A stretch of 51,232 nucleotides of DNA from Desulfobacteraceae bacterium. Its GTDB lineage: Bacteria > Desulfobacterota > Desulfobacteria > Desulfobacterales > Desulfosalsimonadaceae. The notes under the pieces were generated by a model. The model worked only from the letters and a program-made list of their open reading frames with translations. It was not told the origin of the DNA and ran no database searches. The stretch lies in assembly GCA_003599885.1 (NCBI GenBank), contig QZKW01000081.1:1-51232 (forward strand), read 5' to 3'. The translations under genes were made by a program, and so were the position numbers. Below are positions 45,386 to 51,232 of this stretch, piece after piece (the stretch's first letter is position 1; every line of letters begins with the position of its first letter).

Positions 45386-46060
45386 ATGAACATTCTCAAT
45401 AAAGCATTAAGCGAGAACAGGTTTGTCCTGACGGAATATGAAGCCAAAAAAGTCCTTGCTGAGTATGGCATCCCGGTTTCAAAGGAAATCCTTGTGGATA
45501 GCGAGACGGCCCTTATGGATGCGGTTAGGAACATCGGTTTTCCCGTGGTGATCAAGGGATGTGATCCAAAATTTGTCCACAAATCCGAAAAAGACCTGAT
45601 TCGAACGGATATTCGGTATGAAAAAGAAGCGATCGCGGCGTTTCATGACATCCAGGCGCGCATGACGGGAGTCTCCGGTGGCGTTCTTGTTCAGGAGATG
45701 ATCATGGGAAAACGCGAACTGGTTGCCGGATTAATCCGGGACAGCCAGTTCGGCCCATCCGTGATGTTCGGCATCGGCGGAATATTTACTGAAATATTCA
45801 ATGATGTTGTTTTTCGAATCGCTCCCATCGATAAATCCGACGCATTGGGCATGATGGAAGAAATCCGGGGGAAACGAATTCTGGAGGCCGTTCGGGGACT
45901 GGAACCGGTGGACCGTGAACAGTTAAGTAATCTTTTAGTTCGCATCGGACAGATCGGTATGGAAAATGAAATGATTCAGGAAATAGACATCAATCCGATC
46001 ATCATTTCAAAAGGAAGGGGCATCGCTGTTGATGCTATGATCGTTCTCAAATCTTTATAG
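45386..46060 (+). CDS. ADP-forming acyl-CoA synthetase beta-type subunit (ATP-grasp)
   Basis: 224 residues from the ATG at 45386, which follows AAGGAGC; the longer frame from 45308 would overlap the previous gene. The ATP-grasp fold is visible in LTEYEAKKVLAEYGIPVSKE, VVIKGCDPKFVHKSEKDL and FGIGGIFTEIFNDVVFRIAP, and ends with EIDINPIII. It carries the nucleotide-binding half of the ADP-forming synthetase. It lies between two alpha-type genes, 13 bp after the first and 11 bp before the second, so it could serve both. Confidence 0.86.
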   Translation: MNILNKALSENRFVLTEYEAKKVLAEYGIPVSKEILVDSETALMDAVRNIGFPVVIKGCDPKFVHKSEKDLIRTDIRYEKEAIAAFHDIQARMTGVSGGVLVQEMIMGKRELVAGLIRDSQFGPSVMFGIGGIFTEIFNDVVFRIAPIDKSDALGMMEEIRGKRILEAVRGLEPVDREQLSNLLVRIGQIGMENEMIQEIDINPIIISKGRGIAVDAMIVLKSL

Positions 46061-46071
46061 AAATAAAGGCT

Positions 46072-47475
46072 ATGATGAAGGAAACACATGAATTGATTGC
46101 ACAGTTGGATGCAATTTTTCACCCCGAGTCCGTTGCGATCATCGGACTTCCGAGGGGATTCAAGGCGGGAAAACTGTTTCTCATGGCGCTGTTGGATTTA
46201 AAATATGCCGGTCGCATTTATCCGGTCCATCCCAAAGCAAAAGAGATCGACGGATTAAAAGCCTATCAGAGTATCGCAGAAATTCCCGGAACCGTTGATC
46301 TGGCAATTATCCTGGTGCCACACCACCAAACGCTACCGATCGTCAAAGCGTGTGCGGCCAAGGGCGTCAAAGGAGCGGTACTTTTCACCGCAGGATACAA
46401 AGAGACCGGAACAGAGGAAGGGCGCAAAGTGGAAGCTGACCTGACCCGGGTGGCGCAATCTTCAGGCATGCGGCTTTTCGGGCCGAATTGCATGGGATTA
46501 TATGTTCCGGAATCGGGCATTTCTTTCTTTCCCGGACTTTCGAAAAAGTCAGGGCCGGTTGGATTTATTTCCCACAGCGGGTCGCTGGCTAATATTCTCG
46601 GCCGAGTTGCCCCGCAAAAAGGGATTTACTTCAGCAGCGCCGTGAGCCTGGGGAATGAATGCGACATTTCCAGCGCTGACATGCTTGCCTATTTAGGAAA
46701 CGACCCGAATACCGGTGTCATTGGCGCCTATCTGGAAAGTATCCGAAACGGACCATATTTCTTAGAAGCCCTGAAAAAGGCATCTGAAAAAAAACCGGTT
46801 ATTCTCTGGAAGGTCGGATTGAACCCGGAAGGACAAAAAGCCGCCAGCTCTCACACGGGTGCCCTGGCGAGTCAGAGTCATATATGGGAAGCGGTTATAC
46901 GGCAGACAGGCGCTGTGCCGGTCAAAGGATTTGATTTTCTGACAGATGCTCTGATGGGTTTTTCCATGCTTGGCGACGGCATCGGTGATCGGATAGCCAT
47001 TCTTTCCGGCCCGGGAGGTCTGGCGGTTGCGGCGGCCGAAGCCTGCGGTGACGAAGGATTAAAACTGGCGAAACTCTCAGATAAGACGCGCTTAGAATTA
47101 TCTGGTTTTGTTCCGCAAACCGGCACCAGTCTTTCAAATCCTGTGGATGTCGGACTGACCGCCTCTCTGGAAATGGAAATTTATACCCGGGCCGCACGTG
47201 CTCTTGCGGCGGACCCGGGTGTGGATGCCGTGTTCGTCATCGGGGTCGGGATGGACCGGAAAACAAATGAATTATATACGGAATCTATGATTCAGGCACA
47301 CCGGGAGCTTGGAAAGCCTTTTGTCATTATAAACATACCCGGGTTTGATACGGATCTGGCCCAAACGTTTTGCCGGGCAGGAATTCCCTTTTTTGAAACA
47401 ACGGAACGGGCCATGGCTGTTTATGCGATGGTAAGGCGGTATCAGGTATGGCGAAGAAAACAAAGAAAAAATTAA
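46072..47475 (+). CDS. ADP-forming acyl-CoA synthetase alpha-type subunit 2
   Basis: 467 residues with the same three-domain order as the product of 43984-45372: FHPESVAIIGLPRGFKAGKL for the CoA-binding domain, SHSGSLANILGR in the ligase domain and ASSHTGALAS with the phosphohistidine. The ATG at 46072 (or the next codon) follows AAAGG. The two alpha proteins differ clearly, so this is not a recent duplication. It may have a different acid specificity or act as a second partner of the beta subunit. Confidence 0.84.
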   Translation: MMKETHELIAQLDAIFHPESVAIIGLPRGFKAGKLFLMALLDLKYAGRIYPVHPKAKEIDGLKAYQSIAEIPGTVDLAIILVPHHQTLPIVKACAAKGVKGAVLFTAGYKETGTEEGRKVEADLTRVAQSSGMRLFGPNCMGLYVPESGISFFPGLSKKSGPVGFISHSGSLANILGRVAPQKGIYFSSAVSLGNECDISSADMLAYLGNDPNTGVIGAYLESIRNGPYFLEALKKASEKKPVILWKVGLNPEGQKAASSHTGALASQSHIWEAVIRQTGAVPVKGFDFLTDALMGFSMLGDGIGDRIAILSGPGGLAVAAAEACGDEGLKLAKLSDKTRLELSGFVPQTGTSLSNPVDVGLTASLEMEIYTRAARALAADPGVDAVFVIGVGMDRKTNELYTESMIQAHRELGKPFVIINIPGFDTDLAQTFCRAGIPFFETTERAMAVYAMVRRYQVWRRKQRKN

Positions 47476-47541
47476 AAAGAATCGAAAATTCATCTGAATG
47501 AAAGAACGAATTGTAAATAACCATAGCATGTCGGAGGTTGA

Positions 47542-49053
47542 ATGATTTCATATCCTTGTGGTAACAGACCGGTTATAATCGGTGTCGGCCAGTGCATGAA
47601 CCGATCAAATGATCCGGATGATACGAAGACAGCCATGGAATTGATCGATGATGCCATCCGGCTGGCAGAAAAGGATTCCCTGGCAGCCTCTCTTGTACAA
47701 CAGGTGGATATGTTATGTCTGGTAAATATATTTTCCATGCCGCATGGAAATCACCTTGCCGAACTTTGCAACCGCCTCGATATCCGACCGGACAAACAGT
47801 TGTACACTTGGGTTGGTGCAACCGCGCCGCAGTGGTTTGTCAATCAGGCCGCGGATAAGATAATCAGCGGCAAGGCAAAGGTTGCCCTGATCTGCGGTGG
47901 CGAGGCAATCCATTCCAAAAAAATTGAAGCCAAAGCCAAGGGCACACCCTTTGAACAATGGAATTTTCCTGTGAAAGAACCCTGGATGGCGGGAGATCTT
48001 CGCGATCCGCTGACCCCGGCGGAATTGAAATACGGTTTAATCCTGCCGATACATATTTATCCGCTTTTTGAAAATGCATTGCGCCATCATGAGTCCCTCT
48101 CCATTGAAGAACATAGAAAAGAGCTGGGAGAATTTTGCGCCGGGTTTTCTTCTGTTGCGTCTTTAAATGATTATGCCTGGTTTAAGACACCCAAAAGCAG
48201 AGAGGAAATTGAAATTCCTTCTGATACAAATCCCATGGCTGCGTTCCCGTACACAAGGTCCATGTGCTCTATCATGCAGGTGGATCAGGCGGCAGCGCTT
48301 TTTATGACAAACGAACAAACAGCCATGGAACTCGGTGTTCCCAGGGACAAATGGATTTATCTACTGGGCTCCGGTGATGCTTCCGGCATCTGGCACGTAT
48401 CTGAACGGAAAAACTTTTTTTCATCGCCCTCCGTAAAAGTGGCTGCAGAAAAAGCCATGGCACAGGCGAATGTATCATTGGAAAATATCGATCTTTTTGA
48501 TCTCTATAGCTGCTTTCCCTGCGCTCCGAGAATCGTTCGGAATATGCTTGAAATTCCCAAAAATGATCCGCGACCACTGACGGTGACAGGCGGCATGCAG
48601 TATTTCGGCGGTCCGGGTAACAACTATACGCTTCATGCCATCTGTAAAATGGTGGAACTGCTTCGGCAGGACAAAGACAAGATCGGGCTGATTCATTCGC
48701 TCAGCTGGTTTATCAGCAAGCATTCTATTGGAATATATGCCGGCCAGGGAAAAGAAATGCCAAAACGTCAGATCCCCCCGGAATCCTACCAGGCAGAGCT
48801 TAAGAAATTAAAGGGGCCGCCGTTAATTGATCAGGCATCCGGAGATGCCGTTGTTGAAACATACACATTATTTCATGACCGGTCCGGACAACCGATTGAT
48901 GCGGTTGTTATCGGCAGGCTGGATAACGGTGCGCGGTTTTTGGCAAAAATCGAGAAGGACAAAGACTTGCTGGCAGCAATGATGGAAACCGAATTCATCG
49001 ACAGAAAGGGAAGTGTCGACTTTAAGGACGGGTTTAATATTTTTCGTTTCTAA
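47542..49053 (+). CDS. Thiolase-superfamily acetyl-CoA acetyltransferase-like protein
   Basis: 503 residues; ATG at 47542 follows GGAGG. The fold is that of the thiolase/SCP2-thiolase group: RPVIIGVGQCMNRS at the start, ALICGGEAIHSKK, then IDLFDLYSCFPCAPRIV and TGGMQYFGGPGNNYTLHAIC. At the usual nucleophile position the sequence is WVGATAPQW, lacking the cysteine of classical thiolases, as in the long non-canonical relatives found in actinobacteria and deltaproteobacteria. It probably binds an acyl-CoA; cleavage activity is not assured. A C-terminal ~100 residue beta-rich extension (YTLFHDRSGQPIDAVVIGRL) is family typical. Confidence 0.78.
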   Translation: MISYPCGNRPVIIGVGQCMNRSNDPDDTKTAMELIDDAIRLAEKDSLAASLVQQVDMLCLVNIFSMPHGNHLAELCNRLDIRPDKQLYTWVGATAPQWFVNQAADKIISGKAKVALICGGEAIHSKKIEAKAKGTPFEQWNFPVKEPWMAGDLRDPLTPAELKYGLILPIHIYPLFENALRHHESLSIEEHRKELGEFCAGFSSVASLNDYAWFKTPKSREEIEIPSDTNPMAAFPYTRSMCSIMQVDQAAALFMTNEQTAMELGVPRDKWIYLLGSGDASGIWHVSERKNFFSSPSVKVAAEKAMAQANVSLENIDLFDLYSCFPCAPRIVRNMLEIPKNDPRPLTVTGGMQYFGGPGNNYTLHAICKMVELLRQDKDKIGLIHSLSWFISKHSIGIYAGQGKEMPKRQIPPESYQAELKKLKGPPLIDQASGDAVVETYTLFHDRSGQPIDAVVIGRLDNGARFLAKIEKDKDLLAAMMETEFIDRKGSVDFKDGFNIFRF

Positions 49054-49088
49054 CAGAAACTATCAACAAAAGGAGCAAAGCAGAATCA

Positions 49089-50006
49089 ATGCATGTTGGA
49101 ATTTTTGCAGATATTGAAGGCAGTTTTGGGATATGGCGAATGCGTCAGTGCCGTATGGGAACACGGGAGTGGCAGTATGGACGCGCCTGTTTAACCGAAG
49201 ATGTCAATCATGCCATTCAAGGTGCTTTTGACGGTGGTGCCGATAAAGTCACGGTTAAAGACACTCATGAAGTCGGGTTTAACTGCCTGATTGACAGGTT
49301 GGATTCCAGAGCAAAATATATTGGAGGTCATTATAGTAGTCCATCCCTGTTTGGAAAGATTACAGACCTGGACCTGGTCCTGTATGTGGCCATTCACGCT
49401 GCTTCCGGAACAGAAGGCGCCTTTTTTCCCCACACACATTATGGTATTTTTTCTGAAGTCAGGCTAAACAACAGGCGTGTCTGCGAGATGGATATTTATG
49501 GGGCTTATCTTGGTGAACTGGGTATTCCCATCGGTTTTGTTTCCGGAGAAGATATTGCCGTAAAACAGGCGTTAGCATCGCTGCCCTGGGCAAGATCTGT
49601 TGTCGTTGATAAAAGGAAAGAAGCCTATACCTCAAGTGAAAAAAGTCTCCGTTATCTTAAGGAAGGCAGAGCGATGCTAAGGCAGACTGCACAAGAAGCT
49701 GTCCGTAATGCATCTAAGATGCAGCCTCTGGTCATACCCGGTCCGCTTCATTTTGAAGCTGTTTTTCGCACCCGGCTGCTTGCCGATAAATTCAACAGGT
49801 GGAAGTTCAAACAAACAGGTGAAACGGTTGAGTGGGAATCTGAAAATATGATCGACGGGTTTGACATGCTGAACAAATTAACGTTTATTCCACCCAAAAT
49901 ATATCCATTTCGAAGACAGTTTGCCTTTTTGCTGCGAAGCTACTTTCGCATTAAAAACACTTATTTTGCACCGAAACCGAATTCGGAAGACGCGGCTGAA
50001 ACCTGA
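49089..50006 (+). CDS. M55-family D-aminopeptidase-like protein
   Basis: 305 residues. The start shows HVGIFADIEGSFGI (the D-x-E zinc ligands of M55/DppA), followed by VTVKDTHEVGFN, YVAIHAASGTEGAFFPHTHY and IGFVSGEDIA, in the order seen in DppA. M55 enzymes are dizinc D-aminopeptidases forming ring-shaped decamers. The DTHE replaces the more usual D-S-H-G/N and the C-terminal part is longer than DppA, so the substrate may not be a D-peptide. Being in the middle of an acyl-CoA operon, an amide of a CoA-linked acid is conceivable, but this is speculation. Confidence 0.74.
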   Translation: MHVGIFADIEGSFGIWRMRQCRMGTREWQYGRACLTEDVNHAIQGAFDGGADKVTVKDTHEVGFNCLIDRLDSRAKYIGGHYSSPSLFGKITDLDLVLYVAIHAASGTEGAFFPHTHYGIFSEVRLNNRRVCEMDIYGAYLGELGIPIGFVSGEDIAVKQALASLPWARSVVVDKRKEAYTSSEKSLRYLKEGRAMLRQTAQEAVRNASKMQPLVIPGPLHFEAVFRTRLLADKFNRWKFKQTGETVEWESENMIDGFDMLNKLTFIPPKIYPFRRQFAFLLRSYFRIKNTYFAPKPNSEDAAET

Positions 50007-50090
50007 CAGATATTTCCACTGACCCTGAAGAGCAGTTTTTTAAAATAATAGATATCCAAAGTGCAGAGTAATTAAAAAAAGGATTCGGAC

Positions 50091-50894
50091 ATGACACTGA
50101 TTTATGAAAAAAAAGACGGCATTGCGTATATCACTTTAAATCGTCCGGAAGCCCAGAATGCGTTTGATCCGGAAACGGTTGTTGCGATTGTCAGCGCATG
50201 GGAAGATTACCGGGACGATGACAGTCTTCGCTGTGCCATTATCACCGGCGCGGGCGAAGACACATTTTCGTCAGGTGCGGATCTGAAACGTCTCATTCCT
50301 TTAATCACCGGCGTTCGGCAACCAGAAACCGAGGCAGATAGAATAATTCAGAAAGATCCTATGCTTTTGCAGAAAGCATTTTTAAGAAATTTTAAACTGT
50401 ATAAACCTGTAATCGCAGCGATCAACGGAAGCGCCATTGCCGGGGGAATGGAAATTCTGTATTCAACGGATATTCGGATTGCAGCTGAAGGCGCTAAGTT
50501 CGGCCTCCAGGAAGTCAAATGGTCCATCCTCCCATTAATGGGCTCCACCATTAAGCTTCCTCGTCAGATTCCCTATGCGAAAGCCATGGAAATTATGTTG
50601 ACCGGCGAACTCATTAGCGCGGAAGAAGCCTTAAAGTACGGGTTTATTAACAAGATAGTTCCAAAAGACCAGGTGATGGCGGAAGCTGAACGAAACGCAA
50701 AAATCATTGCGAAAAACGGCCCCCTGGCTGTCAAGGCAGTAAAACAATCTGTTCAGGAAGGCATTGGATTATCACTTGAGGAAGGTCTGGCAAAAGAACT
50801 TGAGATAGGTATCCCTGTGTTTTTAAGTGAAGATGCAAAAGAAGGACCCCGGGCATTTAAAGAAAAAAGGGAGCCGAAATTTAAAGGCAAATAA
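50091..50894 (+). CDS. Enoyl-CoA hydratase/isomerase family protein
   Basis: 267 residues of the crotonase fold. The first oxyanion-hole motif is FSSGADLKRL (about 61-70), the second is GSAIAGGMEIL (about 111-121), and the two catalytic glutamates fall in FGLQEVKWSI and YAKAMEIMLTG. It should hydrate or isomerise an enoyl-CoA. An insertion of ~15 residues after the first motif (ITGVRQPETEADRI) is longer than in short-chain crotonase. The ATG at 50091 follows AAAAGGA, 84 bp after the peptidase gene. Confidence 0.86.
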   Translation: MTLIYEKKDGIAYITLNRPEAQNAFDPETVVAIVSAWEDYRDDDSLRCAIITGAGEDTFSSGADLKRLIPLITGVRQPETEADRIIQKDPMLLQKAFLRNFKLYKPVIAAINGSAIAGGMEILYSTDIRIAAEGAKFGLQEVKWSILPLMGSTIKLPRQIPYAKAMEIMLTGELISAEEALKYGFINKIVPKDQVMAEAERNAKIIAKNGPLAVKAVKQSVQEGIGLSLEEGLAKELEIGIPVFLSEDAKEGPRAFKEKREPKFKGK

Positions 50895-51051
50895 GTCTTG
50901 AGTCGATTTCCCAAATTGTAAAATACTTAAAAGCTTGTGCTTGGCAGACGTTTGGGGCAATCCCAGCGGTGCCTACAAAGGGCTGCTGCAAAACGGCAAG
51001 ATTGAGCGGCATAAGTTTAATCTTTTCATAAATTAGAAGGAAATGACTATT
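50895..51051 (+). other. Short intergenic stretch with coding remnant
   Basis: The plus frame 50941-51036 reads LADVWGNPSGAYKGLLQNGK and then stops after NLFIN. It looks like the C-terminal tail of a lost gene, but I cannot name it. The region otherwise separates the hydratase gene from the truncated nitroreductase start. Confidence 0.3.
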
Positions 51052-51144
51052 ATGGACATCACCGAGGCGATTCGAGAAAGAAAGAGCATCCGGGGGTTTA
51101 AATCCGATCCTGTAGAAAAATCGATTATCAAAGAAATTTTGTAA
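51052..51144 (+). pseudogene. Truncated nitroreductase-family N-terminus
   Basis: From the ATG at 51052 (AGAAGGAA upstream) 30 residues read MDITEAIRERKSIRGFKSDP and on to IIKEIL before a stop. This is the FMN-contacting N-terminus of nitroreductase-family flavoproteins, which are normally ~170-250 residues long. The frame breaks at GTAACTGTTCAG, followed by AT-rich sequence containing TTGACATAG. That suggests an inserted element starting near 51141 and running out of the window; this cannot be confirmed from 90 bp. Confidence 0.6.
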
Positions 51145-51232
51145 CTGTTCAGTAAAAAAAATCAATTTTTTAAAAAAAGTTCTTGACATAGTTTTTTGTT
51201 AAATTTTGAAAAACAGGAAGACGTTCAGCATC

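Noticed and set aside
1-51232. CRISPR array, possibly linked to the Cas4-like nuclease gene at 33576-34391
   Set aside because: No regularly spaced repeats and no cas1, cas2 or interference genes are visible; the nuclease fits a recombination module better.

Overview
The window looks like chromosomal accessory DNA from a Desulfobacterota (deltaproteobacterial) anaerobe, probably of the Desulfobacteraceae type. This rests on moderate GC, acyl-CoA/ADP-forming CoA ligase operons, a dehydrogenase scar resembling anaerobic aromatic-degradation enzymes, and the style of the small genes. It is an inference from gene content; no ribosomal or other species marker is present.

Layout. (1) 1-6.0 kb: a patchwork flanked by two copies of a degenerate ~250-300 bp direct repeat (90-388 and 5408-5660). 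Inside is a short run of same-strand genes separated by two hairpin sites with integron attC architecture (2950-3008, 3582-3642). The genes encode a VRR-NUC/PD-(D/E)XK-like protein, a GIY-YIG-like protein and a protein with a ParB-like motif. No integrase is seen. (2) 6.0-8.2 kb: a filamentous-phage (inovirus Gp2/YagK-YfjJ type) replication protein beside a very AT-rich gene-free tract with iteron-like repeats. (3) 8.2-24.2 kb: a complete minus-strand operon brxE-brxA-brxB-brxC-pglX-pglZ-brxD-brxHI, the gene set and order of a type 6 BREX phage-defence system. (4) 24.4-28.8 kb: a divergent 1463-codon STAND/NACHT-like NTPase with a C-terminal PD-(D/E)XK-like motif, sharing a 194 bp control region with BREX and probably a second defence gene. 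(5) 29.2-34.4 kb: a plus-strand module of a Ycf46-like AAA ATPase, DUF1257 (Ycf35-like), DUF2997, a DUF3150-like protein, a small zinc protein, a SWIM-finger protein with features of single-strand-annealing proteins, and a Cas4/RecB-type Fe-S nuclease. It looks like a DNA recombination or processing unit. Its genes share G-depleted leaders and carry two related hairpins. (6) 34.5-36.1 kb: small membrane proteins, a 3' half of tRNA-Arg(TCT) marking an integration scar, and an acyl-CoA dehydrogenase remnant.

(7) 36.2-43.4 kb: minus-strand tetR-tolC-MFP-RND efflux operon ending in a translationally coupled PII-like protein, followed by a membrane protein. (8) 43.6-50.9 kb: divergent plus-strand operon of a MarR regulator, two alpha-type and one beta-type ADP-forming acyl-CoA synthetase subunits, a thiolase-like protein, an M55 peptidase and an enoyl-CoA hydratase. 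This is a CoA-thioester catabolic operon of unknown substrate. (9) 50.9-51.2 kb: a truncated nitroreductase start and other remnants at the window edge.

The left two thirds therefore form a defence and mobile-element island, and the right third is metabolic and efflux DNA separated from it by a tRNA scar. The best candidates for new biology are the STAND-nuclease paired with type 6 BREX, the Ycf46/DUF1257/DUF2997 recombination module with its unusual leaders, and the integrase-less cassette cluster. All family assignments come from reading motifs by eye; no database search was possible.
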